From NCBI GenBank assembly GCA_018268955.1, contig JAFDVO010000007.1, forward strand, positions 32,500 to 96,499: DNA of 64,000 bases, read 5' to 3'. The notes below the pieces were generated by a model. That model was not told the DNA's origin, made no database searches, and saw nothing but the letters and a program-made list of their open reading frames with translations. The translations under genes and the position numbers were made by a program. Shown in pieces: positions 19,561-28,533 of this stretch (its first letter is position 1; the number at the start of each line of letters is the position of its first letter). This DNA is from Acidobacteriota bacterium. Its GTDB lineage: Bacteria; Acidobacteriota; Vicinamibacteria; Vicinamibacterales; CAVVIG01.

Positions 19561-19565
19561 TCTTC

Positions 19566-22031
19566 TCAGCTCCGTTTGCTGACCACGAGCGCTTCTTCCG
19601 GGTCGTACTCCGCCACGAGCGGCAGGCTGACGGTGAAGGTGGAGCCGACGCCCGGCTCGCTGTGCACGAACACGTCGCCCCCCATCATCCGGCACAGCCG
19701 CCTCGTGATGACGAGGCCGAGCCCGGTGCCGCCGAAGCGCCTGGTGGTCGACACGTCAGCCTGCACGAACTCCTGGAACAGGCGGGACAGCTGTTCGTCC
19801 GAGATGCCGATGCCGGTGTCCTGCACGTCGATCGCCACCCACCCGTTCGAGCTCGTGTGCACGCGCACGGTGACCTGTCCCGCATGCGTGAACTTGCACG
19901 CATTGCTCACGAGGTTGACCATCACCTGCCGCACGCGGTGCGGGTCGGCGTAGAGCATCACGCTTCCATCGCCCTCGACGACCAGCTGGTTCTGGTTTGT
20001 CCTGGCAGCCAGGCGGCTGTCGAGGACGACATCTCGCACGAGCGCCACCACGTCGAACGGCTCGGGCTTGAGCGTCAGGCGGCCGGCTTCGATCTTCGAG
20101 AAGTCGAGCACGTCGTTCACGAGCCCGAGGAGCTGATGGCCCGCCTTCTCGATCCGCTGCAGGTCGGGCACCATCTCGAGAGCGCCATGGTCCGCCGCTT
20201 CCTCGCAGAGCAGCTGGCTGTAGCCGATGATGGCGTTCAACGGCGTCCGCAATTCATGGCTCATGTTCGCCACGAACGCGCTCTTCGTGCGGCTCGCGGT
20301 TTCGGCCGCATCCTTGGCCCGCATCAACTCTTCCTGCTGCTGACGACGGTTCCTGGAGCCGATGGCCAGTGACGCCAGGTCGGCGATCGACCCTGCGAAA
20401 TGCTGCTCCTCGAGCAGCCACTCGTGCCGGGGCGCCCGGTGCCAGAACGTCACGACACCGACGGTATCGGTGCCGACGCGCACGGGCGCATGCAGCACCG
20501 ACACGTTCCCGTCTGCGGTCGTATCCGACATCAACGTCCAGGCGCGCCGCGCCTCGTCATCGCTGGTCACGGCCACCACGCGCTGCACGGCCAGGGCCTC
20601 GACGAGACCCGCGGCCCTGGTGAGCTCGATGGCGTCCTGCCGTGTATGGCACTCGTGGATCGCGTCGTACGAGTCGACGCAGGAGAGCCGCTGTCCATCG
20701 AGCAGCCAGAGGTCCGTGCGCCGCGCCTGGAGCATGCGGCCTGCCGTGTCCGTCAGGAGAGCGGCGGCTGCCTCGAAATCACCGAGGTGCAGCGCCTGTT
20801 CCCGTGCGAGGTCCGCCAGGGCGGTTTGCTGCAGGCGCAGGTGCTCGATCCGTTCACGCTTCGCCTGCTCCGTGCGATGGCGCTCTCGGATGTCGAGCGC
20901 CAGGCAGACGAGCCCCTGTTCGCCCTGCCCGCCGGCCACGAGGGGCGACGAGGAGAACAGCACGGGGATATCCGCCCCGTGTCGTGCACGGAGCGTGATT
21001 TCGATGTTGCGAACCGTCGAGGGAGAGAGCAGGTCGACAATTGCGGCGTCAGCAGTGCCGGGCGCGAGCAGCGCCTCGAACCGCGACCCGACCAGATCGC
21101 CCTCCGCATAGCCAAGCAGGTCGCACGCGGCGGCGTTGGTCGTCGTGATGAGCCCGGCAGGGGAGACGACGAAGAGCAGCTCGTTCATCGAGTGGATGAT
21201 GCTCTGCGTGTAATCCTTGGCAACGCGCAGCTGCTTCTGCTCCTCGGCCACGCGTCCGAGGTACACCCGATAGGTCAGGAACGTGATGACGAGGGGCGTT
21301 CCCGCGAACAGCACCGCCAGCGCCCCGGCACGCTCGAACAACCACACGCCTGCCCCGACCGCACCGGCTGAGATGAAGTAGCTCGGGCCGCTCCAGAGGA
21401 AGTTGCGATGCCACACGGTGCCGAGCGGCTGACGTGACGACAGGGCAATGGCGCCCGCCACGAGCCCCGTGTTGAGCACGAAATACACGAGCGCGCAGGC
21501 AGTCAGCGGGACGGTGAGCGGCTGGGCGGGATCCACACCCGGCACGCCTCCCATGCGGAGGTACGTGACGCCGGCAACGTAGACGGTGATGATCCCGCAC
21601 GCCATGCTGAACAGGCGACGCCGCATGTCCATCGGCGTCTTCCGTTCCGTGCGGTACGTGCACTGCGCCCAGATGCCCGCAGCCACGGCGAGCGCCGTCG
21701 CTTCCGGCCCGACGATCGTCAGCCCGAGAAACCCGACGGTGTACCCCATCGACATCGTCGCTCCGCCTCCAGGAAGCTGGAGACTGAGCTTGAACATCGA
21801 CGTCGTGACCGCGGCCGCGAGCAGCAGGGCGAACGCGACAGGCGAGACCTTCAGGGCCTCGGGCAGCATGAGTGCCGCGAGCGCGCCCGCGCAGACGATG
21901 ACGCTGCTCGTGTAGGCGTTCAGCGCAGCGTCCGACCGGGTTGCAGCAGCCGCCGGGTCCCCACTCGACACGAAGAGCCGCCGTACGGCCGTGGGCAGCG
22001 CCCCGGTCAGCATGTGTGCGTAATCGACCAT
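19566..22031 (-). CDS. Membrane sensor histidine kinase (multi-TM, PAS, GAF)
   Basis: About 821 residues from ATG 22031. Residues 15-245 hold about seven hydrophobic segments forming an integral membrane sensor. A PAS domain follows (about 270-395), then GAF (about 400-570), a HisKA dimerisation domain with the phospho-acceptor in [10 protein letters not shown] (about 590), and a HATPase_c domain with DTGIGI, QADVSTTRRFGGTGLGL. There is no receiver domain. The frame is open further upstream, but that part overlaps the divergent sigma-54 activator. The start codons of the two genes are only 44 bp apart, which suggests a functional pair. Confidence 0.9.
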   Translation of the reverse strand: MVDYAHMLTGALPTAVRRLFVSSGDPAAAATRSDAALNAYTSSVIVCAGALAALMLPEALKVSPVAFALLLAAAVTTSMFKLSLQLPGGGATMSMGYTVGFLGLTIVGPEATALAVAAGIWAQCTYRTERKTPMDMRRRLFSMACGIITVYVAGVTYLRMGGVPGVDPAQPLTVPLTACALVYFVLNTGLVAGAIALSSRQPLGTVWHRNFLWSGPSYFISAGAVGAGVWLFERAGALAVLFAGTPLVITFLTYRVYLGRVAEEQKQLRVAKDYTQSIIHSMNELLFVVSPAGLITTTNAAACDLLGYAEGDLVGSRFEALLAPGTADAAIVDLLSPSTVRNIEITLRARHGADIPVLFSSSPLVAGGQGEQGLVCLALDIRERHRTEQAKRERIEHLRLQQTALADLAREQALHLGDFEAAAALLTDTAGRMLQARRTDLWLLDGQRLSCVDSYDAIHECHTRQDAIELTRAAGLVEALAVQRVVAVTSDDEARRAWTLMSDTTADGNVSVLHAPVRVGTDTVGVVTFWHRAPRHEWLLEEQHFAGSIADLASLAIGSRNRRQQQEELMRAKDAAETASRTKSAFVANMSHELRTPLNAIIGYSQLLCEEAADHGALEMVPDLQRIEKAGHQLLGLVNDVLDFSKIEAGRLTLKPEPFDVVALVRDVVLDSRLAARTNQNQLVVEGDGSVMLYADPHRVRQVMVNLVSNACKFTHAGQVTVRVHTSSNGWVAIDVQDTGIGISDEQLSRLFQEFVQADVSTTRRFGGTGLGLVITRRLCRMMGGDVFVHSEPGVGSTFTVSLPLVAEYDPEEALVVSKRS

Positions 22032-22075
22032 GTACGGTTGAGGTTGAGAGTGAAGTCGACAGATGAGGTGCCGAT

Positions 22076-25024
22076 TTGGTCGCCGTGAGCACCTTGCTGC
22101 CGTTGCTGACGGCGAGCGTTCGCCGCGTTGCGCTGAAGTGTGGAGCCGCGGGCGGGTCGGTGTGGGTGCCGACCCCGTGGAACTCCGCAGCGCCGGCGAT
22201 CCTTGCGCACGTGGGCGACGCCGACCCGCTTCCGGAACTGGCGACCCTCGAAGGGGCCGCCGCGTTCGCCGCTGCCGCCGCCGAGAAGGCACCCGCCTCG
22301 CGTCAGCGCGCGGACGGACCCGGCACTGTGCCGAGCGCAGCTCACGGCGGCTGGCTGATTCCCATTCCGCTCCTCAGTGAGTTGTGGACCCGCCAGGCCG
22401 GGCCGGCGCCTCCGGCCCAGGCGGTCCGCCGCCTGTCCGATCGCGCGAGTGCGCCGCCGCTGATCGCCTGGCTCGGCCTGCGCTGGGAACGTGGATCGCA
22501 CGCGCGCCTCCACGACACCGACTGGCCGGCCGTGCTTGACATCGCGGGCGCGCTCGCATCCGCCTTCGTCTGCTCCGACGCGGTCCTCGCCGATCCGGTC
22601 ACCGGCCTGCCCGGTCGCACGGAACTCGTGGCCGCGGTACGAGCCGGCCTCGAGCGTGCCGCCTCCCATCGCCTGCCGTTCTCGCTCCTGTTCCTCAAGC
22701 TCGAAGGGCTCGACGACGTGAACGCGAAGCACGGGCGTCATGCCGGTGACACCGTGGTCCGCGACTTCCTCCAGGTGGTCTATCGCCTCGTGCGCAGCAG
22801 CGATGCGGTGATGCGGTACGGCGGCGCCACGTTCGCCCTGCCGCTGCCCGACGTGTCCGCGGACGATGCGGTGCTCGTTGGCGAGAAGCTTCGGCGCGTA
22901 CTGGAGCAGCACCGCTACCTCGAACACGAACTCCAGCTCGCGTGCGCCGGTGGCGTTGCCTCCTGGCAGAGCGAGGACGGGCCGGCCGTGCAGCCGGTCA
23001 CGTTCATGGGACGCGCGGCACAGGCGCTCTCCGCCGCACACGCCGACCGGTGCCGCACGACCGTGCTGTGGCGGCCGGACGGCAGCCTGGCGGCGGCTGA
23101 GCGGCTCGATCCCTTGCTCGGCGTGTTCACCGGGCACTCCGACAAGGACTACCGCAACATGCGGCTGCTGTGGGACGTGCTCGAAGCGCTGTCCGCCGCC
23201 ACCGGCGCCACGCTCGCACAGGCGGTCGTCGGCCGGATGTTCTCGCTGTTCTCCGCCCTGCGCGTCGCGCTGTTCCAGCCGTCTGCGGGAGGGCAGCTTC
23301 AGCTGGTCGCAGGGCTCAACCGGGTCGACCATGCCAGTGCGGGCACACCGCTCGTCGCCAGCGACCTCCAGTCCGAAGAGCAGCGGCTGGTGGAAGAGGC
23401 CTATGCGAAGCGGGAACCGATCGGCATGTCGCTGGAGGTGCCTGCGCTGCGCGGGTCCAACGGGCCGCTGGTCGGTTACGGCGTGCCGCTGATTCTGGAC
23501 GGACGCGCGATGGGCACGCTGTACATGCTCGGGCGCCCCGAACTGCTCAAGGCGGACGAGAGCGATTTCCCTGTGCTGAGCAGTGTCGCTGCGCAGGTAG
23601 CGCTCGCGCTCGATCGCGAGCGGCTCGTCGCTGCGCAGCGGCAGCGCGAACGACAGCAGCAGCAGCGGCTGAAGGCGGAACTCGACAGCCTCCGCACGGT
23701 CCTCGGACACACGCACTTCCTCCATCGCTCCTCGGTGATGAAGGACCTGCTCGGCCGCACACGGCGCGTCGCCTCGAGCGAGGTCACCGTGCTGATTACC
23801 GGGGAGAGTGGCACCGGCAAGGAGATGCTCGCGCGGACCCTTCACGAGCTGAGTCCACGGCGTCATGGGCCGCTCGCGATCGTCGACTGCAGCGCGATAC
23901 CGGTGTCGTTGATGGACTCCGAGCTGTTCGGCCGTGAACGGGGGGCGTACACCGGCGCGGAACGGCGGTCGGCGGGGCGGCTGGTGCAGGCAGAGGGCGG
24001 CACGGTCTTCCTCGATGAAGTGGGCGAGCTTCCACTCGAAGTGCAGGCCAAGCTCCTCCGCTTCGTGCAGGAGAAGACGCTCACCATGGTCGGGGCCACG
24101 CGGGAGCAGCGCGTCGACGTCCGCATCATCGCGGCCACGAACCGCTCACTCGAGGATGAAGTGCGGGCCGGCCGCTTCCGCGAGGACCTCTTTCACCGGC
24201 TGAACGTCATTCGCTTGCGCATTCCCCCGCTGCGCGAACGGGCGGACGACGTGCTCTTCCTCGCACGGCACTTCCTCGACCGCTTCGCGCAGGAGCACGC
24301 GAAGCCGATTGCGGGGTTCGACGCGGCCGCCGAGGAACGCCTCCTGGCGTACCCGTGGCCGGGGAACGTGCGCGAACTGCAGAACCTGGTGCTGCAGGCC
24401 GTGGTGCTCACCGAGAGCGAACTGGTGACCGCCGACGACCTGCAGCTGCCAGTCGTCGCATCCGACAGCGGGACTGCCATCGCGTCCCCGCGGCTGGTGC
24501 CCCGAGCGGCGTCGTCCAGCCCTGAGGTGGAGCATCCTTCTGGCGCGACTCCGAGCTTCCATCGCGCCTGGGAGGCACTCCGCGAGCGCCTGGTCACCGA
24601 TGTGGCTGCGGTGACGGCCACGTCACCGGTCGCACTCCCGCTCGCACGATGGCTCGCCCACGAGCTCGTGCTGCTCGCACGTGAGCAGTCGGCCGGCGTG
24701 CTCGCACGTGCGGCGACGTTGGTCGGCCTTCCGGAATCCACGTACGCGCGGCAGCTCCGCCAGGCCCAAGCCGACGTGGCGAGCAGCCGTCGTCCTGAAT
24801 CGTGGGGCGCCGTGCGCCTGCGGCTCGACGACCTGCTGCGTGCGCCGGACCGCCCCTCGGGGAACCTGCCAGACATGGTCAGCACGTTGCTGCTGCGGGT
24901 CGTCAACGAGGCTCGCCTGTCCACCGCGCAGGCCGCGTCGCTGATGGACCTCTCGACGCCGACGTTGAAGCGTCGCCTGGCCCAGCTCGATGCCGAGCCG
25001 GCAGCGCTCCACGTCTGTGCCTGA
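22076..25024 (+). CDS. Sigma-54 activator with degenerate GGDEF and GAF domains
   Basis: About 982 residues. TTG 22076 is chosen because GAGGTG lies 5 bp upstream. Domains in order: an uncharacterised N-terminus (1-165); a GGDEF-fold domain (about 172-330) whose active site is G-G-A-T-F (about 248-252) while R-S-S-D is kept five residues before it; a GAF domain (about 356-515); a Gln/Arg coiled coil; and a sigma-54 AAA+ domain (about 543-790) with Walker A GESGTGKE (about 576), the sigma-54-contacting loop as G-A-Y-T-G-A, Walker B FLDEVGEL and WPGNVREL. The C-terminal 190 residues contain two Fis-like HTH segments. It should activate sigma-54 promoters in response to c-di-GMP and/or a GAF ligand. 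Confidence 0.9.
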   Translation: MVAVSTLLPLLTASVRRVALKCGAAGGSVWVPTPWNSAAPAILAHVGDADPLPELATLEGAAAFAAAAAEKAPASRQRADGPGTVPSAAHGGWLIPIPLLSELWTRQAGPAPPAQAVRRLSDRASAPPLIAWLGLRWERGSHARLHDTDWPAVLDIAGALASAFVCSDAVLADPVTGLPGRTELVAAVRAGLERAASHRLPFSLLFLKLEGLDDVNAKHGRHAGDTVVRDFLQVVYRLVRSSDAVMRYGGATFALPLPDVSADDAVLVGEKLRRVLEQHRYLEHELQLACAGGVASWQSEDGPAVQPVTFMGRAAQALSAAHADRCRTTVLWRPDGSLAAAERLDPLLGVFTGHSDKDYRNMRLLWDVLEALSAATGATLAQAVVGRMFSLFSALRVALFQPSAGGQLQLVAGLNRVDHASAGTPLVASDLQSEEQRLVEEAYAKREPIGMSLEVPALRGSNGPLVGYGVPLILDGRAMGTLYMLGRPELLKADESDFPVLSSVAAQVALALDRERLVAAQRQRERQQQQRLKAELDSLRTVLGHTHFLHRSSVMKDLLGRTRRVASSEVTVLITGESGTGKEMLARTLHELSPRRHGPLAIVDCSAIPVSLMDSELFGRERGAYTGAERRSAGRLVQAEGGTVFLDEVGELPLEVQAKLLRFVQEKTLTMVGATREQRVDVRIIAATNRSLEDEVRAGRFREDLFHRLNVIRLRIPPLRERADDVLFLARHFLDRFAQEHAKPIAGFDAAAEERLLAYPWPGNVRELQNLVLQAVVLTESELVTADDLQLPVVASDSGTAIASPRLVPRAASSSPEVEHPSGATPSFHRAWEALRERLVTDVAAVTATSPVALPLARWLAHELVLLAREQSAGVLARAATLVGLPESTYARQLRQAQADVASSRRPESWGAVRLRLDDLLRAPDRPSGNLPDMVSTLLLRVVNEARLSTAQAASLMDLSTPTLKRRLAQLDAEPAALHVCA

Positions 25025-25043
25025 GGCCTGAGCCCGATCATGA

Positions 25044-25757
25044 TCAGCTCCACAACCAGACGGCGCAGCGTTCGTCGGACAGCGCCGCGTCTGGATGGCC
25101 CCGCAGCCATGCGTCGCGCGTGACGACCCACAGCCCCTGATCCATCACCTGCCCGTTGCGTTCGAAGGTGCCCGCCAGGACCGTCTCGCGGACCGCCCCC
25201 ACCTTTCGCAGCGCGCCGTTCGCGCGGCCGTTCTGCAGGACGGCACGAGCCTCGACCCGCTCGAGCCCGAGCTCCTCGAACAGGAACGTCAGGACCTCCG
25301 CCGCTCCCTCGACGAAGATGCCTGTGCCCCAGAACGCCGAGCCGAGCACGAAGCCCCACTCGGCCGTCCCTTCACCGTACCCGGACAGCCGGACCTGGAA
25401 CATGCCGACCGCGTGGGTGGCGCCAAGGGGGACGATGCCGAAGCACGCGTAACGCCCCTGTGAGCGGCGGAGGCGCGCCCAGCGGATGAAGTCCTCGAAC
25501 CCTTCGACGGTATCAGGCGGCGGCGAGATGAAGCGGGCCACCTGTTCGGTCGTCAGGTGCGCGAGCAGCGACGGTGCGTCGGACAGCTCCAGTTCGCGCA
25601 GCGTGCAGAGAGGCGTGACCAGCGAGGGCAGGCCCTCGCGCCAGTCGGCCTCGTGCGTTGTCTCGAAATTCGGCAGCGACAGTGAGCCGAACAGCCCCGG
25701 AGCGGCGGTAGCGACCGTGACGCTCGGGACATCGTAGCGATGGGGCATCATCTCCAT
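25044..25757 (-). CDS. GNAT-family N-acetyltransferase (RimJ/RimL-like)
   Basis: A 237-residue protein starting at ATG 25757. The GNAT core covers about residues 55-215: LRELELSDAPSL, AEWGFVLGSAFWGTGIFVEGAAEVLTFLFEELG (acetyl-CoA site) and RVEARAVLQNGRANGALRKVGAVRE. The AEWGF...GxG pattern is typical of the branch that acetylates protein N-termini or small amines. The downstream stop lies 20 bp from the stop of the sigma-54 activator (convergent). Confidence 0.88.
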   Translation of the reverse strand: MEMMPHRYDVPSVTVATAAPGLFGSLSLPNFETTHEADWREGLPSLVTPLCTLRELELSDAPSLLAHLTTEQVARFISPPPDTVEGFEDFIRWARLRRSQGRYACFGIVPLGATHAVGMFQVRLSGYGEGTAEWGFVLGSAFWGTGIFVEGAAEVLTFLFEELGLERVEARAVLQNGRANGALRKVGAVRETVLAGTFERNGQVMDQGLWVVTRDAWLRGHPDAALSDERCAVWLWS

Positions 25758-25812
25758 GGCGACACTCGTTGATGTGCGACGTGACTCAGAGTGGACGTCA
25801 TCACGGTCGGGC

Positions 25813-28269
25813 TCACGGCTGGACGAAGACGTCGCCCCAGACCACGTTGTCGCCCCACACCACGTTGTCGCCCCACACCACGTTGTCGCCCCACACCACG
25901 TTGTCACCCCACACGATGTTGTCGCCCCAGACGACGTTGTCGCCCCAGACAATGTTCGTGGCGGAGGTGTTGCCCCTGAAGTTGTCACCCCACACCACGT
26001 TGTCGCCCCAGACGACGTTCGTGGCCCAGGCAGGGCTGTTGTTGTAGAGCACGTCGCCCCACACCACGTTGTCGCCCCAGACCACGTGGTCGTTCCACAC
26101 GATGTTCTGGCCGTCGATGGTCGTGTTGTCCGCGACGCTCGTGGCCACCCAGTAGCCGCCCACAGCGACCCGCGGGTCCACCGCGCGCGCGGCGGTGACC
26201 GCACCTGCCGTGTTGAGCGCGCCGGCACCCTGCACGAGCGCGTGATACGGCGCACCGGTGGTGTCACTCATCGGGAAGGCCGTCACCTCGAGCATGGCCT
26301 TCAGCGCATTCGGTGTCGGCCTGGCGCCGAACGTCGCCTTTGCCTGTTCGAGCATCAGCGCGACGGTGCCCGACACGACGGCGGCCGACATGCTCGTCCC
26401 GCTGAGATAGATGGACGCGCGGTTCGCGGCGAACGCCGGCCCCGCCATCGTCGGCAGGACGGTGTAGAGCGTCTGGCTCGAGACGGCAGGACCGAGCAGC
26501 CGATGGCCCGGCGCGACGATGTCCGGCTTCGCGAAGCCGTCCTTCCACGTGGGACCGCGTGAGCTGTAGTCGGCCACCAGATCGTCAGTGCGGGAGGTCG
26601 TGTCGAACGTCTTCGTCGTGCCCACGGTAATCGCCGACGGCGCGTTGCCGGGTGAGCTGATGCCGCCGAAGCCGGTGCTGTTGGTGATCGGATTGAACCC
26701 GTAGTTCCCAGCCGCGACGACGACGACGATGCCGCTGCGCACGGCGGTTTCCACGGCCTTCACCAGCGGGTCGTTGCCGGCGTTGTCGTAGATGGGATGC
26801 CCGAGGGACAGGTTGATGATGTCGATCCCGTAGGTGGCCTTGTTGGCGATGGCCCACTGAATGGCGTTGATGACGTTGCTCGTCGAGCCTGCACCGAGCT
26901 GGTCCAGCACGCGCAGGCTGACGAACTGGACGCCAGGGGCGATACCGCGAATCGCGGGTTCGGCCTGGTCGTCACCGATGAGGCCGGCGATGTGCGTGCC
27001 GTGCCCGTAGGCATCGGCCGGGGCGATCGCTGGTGGGTTTGGGTTCCCGGTGGTGAAGTCTCGGGTCGTCTTGATGCGCGAGGTTCCGCCACCATCGAGC
27101 AGCACGCCTGAGTCGATCACCGCGACCGTGACGCCCGCGCCGGTGCGACCCGCCAGCACGCCGGCCGCCGACTTCACGATGACCGCCGCCATCGCCCAGG
27201 GCTTTGCCGCGCCAAGGGTGTACGACATCCCAGCGGCGCTGCGGCCGGGGGCGGAACTCCCCGCGGCCCGGATGTCACCAGCCTTCTTGCCGGTCCCATC
27301 GTTCCACTGTGCCGTCGATGCGGCCGCGGGCGTGGTCGAGACCGCGTCGCCGTTCGCGGCAATCACGTCGAGCACGAGGTCGCCATACGGCGCTGACGGG
27401 GAGACGGACGCCGTCGCGGTCTGTCCGGCATTCCAGAACAGGTTGCTGATGGGGCCGGCCTGATCCACTCCTCCCAGGGTTGTGGCGCCTGCGTCCGCGT
27501 ACACCGGACCGCTCAGGCTGACCGTCACGGTGGCCGTGCCGACCGGCGGGTTGGTCAGGTACCACAGCGTGGCTTTCGCGGAGTTGCCGGGGCTGTTGAC
27601 GTCCGCGAATTTGGTCAGCGCGACGCCCGCGTACTTGACCGCATTGACGAGCACGTTCGCATTGCGATGTGCCGTCCGGACGACCAGGAGGCGATTCTCA
27701 GCGGAAGGCACCGTGTGGGACCAGGAGAGGCTCGAGGCCACGCCGAACGTCGACGATGCGTTCAGCACATAGGCGGAGTCGATGCCCAGCGTGCGGCGCA
27801 GCGAGTACGGGGTGCCCTGTGCGCTGCCCGCGACACTCGACGTGATGCCATCTGCCCGGACGTCCGCATCAAGCGCAATCGATTCCACGTCATCGTCATC
27901 GGCCAGCGCGCGGAGTGCGTCCTCCGTCAACTCACCAGCGAAACCGTCCACGACGGTGAAGTCGTGCGTGATCCGGTGACCGCGAGCCCGCAGGCCCTTG
28001 AGGGCGGCCGTCTTTCGGCCCGGCTTCATGGTCACGATGACGCGATGGCGACCGGTGCCGTCGGAGGTCGCGACCGCCTGCGGATCCCGGAGTCGACGGG
28101 CAACCTGCTCGTCGACGTGTGCACCCCGGCCACGGCCTCCTGCCTGCGCAGGAATCGCGGCCGCGGTCATGAACAGGAGCATCGCCAGGAGCGTGAGCTT
28201 CCTGAGCGCGCCCTGTTGCCGCGGTGAGAGTGTGCGGACCAGGCGCTGGATGAGGAAATACGTCTGCAT
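25813..28269 (-). CDS. Exported S8 (subtilisin-like) protease with C-terminal WGDN repeats
   Basis: An 818-residue secreted protease. A hydrophobic signal segment (about 25-43) is followed by an I9-type propeptide (HRVIVTMKPGRK...VESIALD, about 70-140), a beta-rich insert of some 215 residues (about 155-370), and the S8 catalytic domain. The catalytic triad is Asp in VAVIDSG (about 385), His in GHGTHIAG (about 422) and Ser in SGTSMSAA (about 627). The last 100 residues (about 718-818) are tandem N-V-V-W-G-D hexapeptides, interrupted by two non-repeat spacers. The insert resembles a lectin-like beta-sandwich, by composition only. The repeats could anchor or fold the protein outside the cell. 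Confidence 0.92.
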   Translation of the reverse strand: MQTYFLIQRLVRTLSPRQQGALRKLTLLAMLLFMTAAAIPAQAGGRGRGAHVDEQVARRLRDPQAVATSDGTGRHRVIVTMKPGRKTAALKGLRARGHRITHDFTVVDGFAGELTEDALRALADDDDVESIALDADVRADGITSSVAGSAQGTPYSLRRTLGIDSAYVLNASSTFGVASSLSWSHTVPSAENRLLVVRTAHRNANVLVNAVKYAGVALTKFADVNSPGNSAKATLWYLTNPPVGTATVTVSLSGPVYADAGATTLGGVDQAGPISNLFWNAGQTATASVSPSAPYGDLVLDVIAANGDAVSTTPAAASTAQWNDGTGKKAGDIRAAGSSAPGRSAAGMSYTLGAAKPWAMAAVIVKSAAGVLAGRTGAGVTVAVIDSGVLLDGGGTSRIKTTRDFTTGNPNPPAIAPADAYGHGTHIAGLIGDDQAEPAIRGIAPGVQFVSLRVLDQLGAGSTSNVINAIQWAIANKATYGIDIINLSLGHPIYDNAGNDPLVKAVETAVRSGIVVVVAAGNYGFNPITNSTGFGGISSPGNAPSAITVGTTKTFDTTSRTDDLVADYSSRGPTWKDGFAKPDIVAPGHRLLGPAVSSQTLYTVLPTMAGPAFAANRASIYLSGTSMSAAVVSGTVALMLEQAKATFGARPTPNALKAMLEVTAFPMSDTTGAPYHALVQGAGALNTAGAVTAARAVDPRVAVGGYWVATSVADNTTIDGQNIVWNDHVVWGDNVVWGDVLYNNSPAWATNVVWGDNVVWGDNFRGNTSATNIVWGDNVVWGDNIVWGDNVVWGDNVVWGDNVVWGDNVVWGDVFVQP
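25822..26105 (-). repeat. 18-bp coding tandem repeat (WGDNVV units)
   Basis: Imperfect 18-bp units (plus-strand form about CGCCCCACACCACGTTGT) encode the hexapeptides at the end of the S8 protease. About six uninterrupted copies lie at 25831-25945; further copies at 25985-26025 and 26045-26110 are separated by unique sequence. Adjacent copies are nearly identical at the DNA level, which suggests recent expansion by slippage. Confidence 0.88.
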
Positions 28270-28533
28270 GATGTCGTGTTCTCCGAGCGACCCGCGACGT
28301 CGCGGTGCGCTGCCTCCTGGTGAGCAACCGGTGTACCGCTGAGGTCTGAGGCAGCTAACCTGTTGACGCGCTTGTGTCTACGCGGCGTGATGCGAGGTGG
28401 AGTGGGACGCGCGGAATCGGAGGACCCCCACTTTCGTGAGGGCAGCCGCCACAATTTCGGTTCCGAAGTTGGGACTCAGAAGTGCGACCTCAGAGCTTCT
28501 GACTTCTGAATTCTCACTTCCGAGTTCGGAACG
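28270..28533. other. Intergenic region upstream of the S8 protease
   Basis: 264 bp between the protease start and the YfiR stop. It contains a patch of short repeats near 28465-28530 (GACTTCTGAATTCTCACTTCCGA-type words around TTCTGA and TTCCGA). No open frame with coding character; no promoter could be assigned with confidence. Confidence 0.4.
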
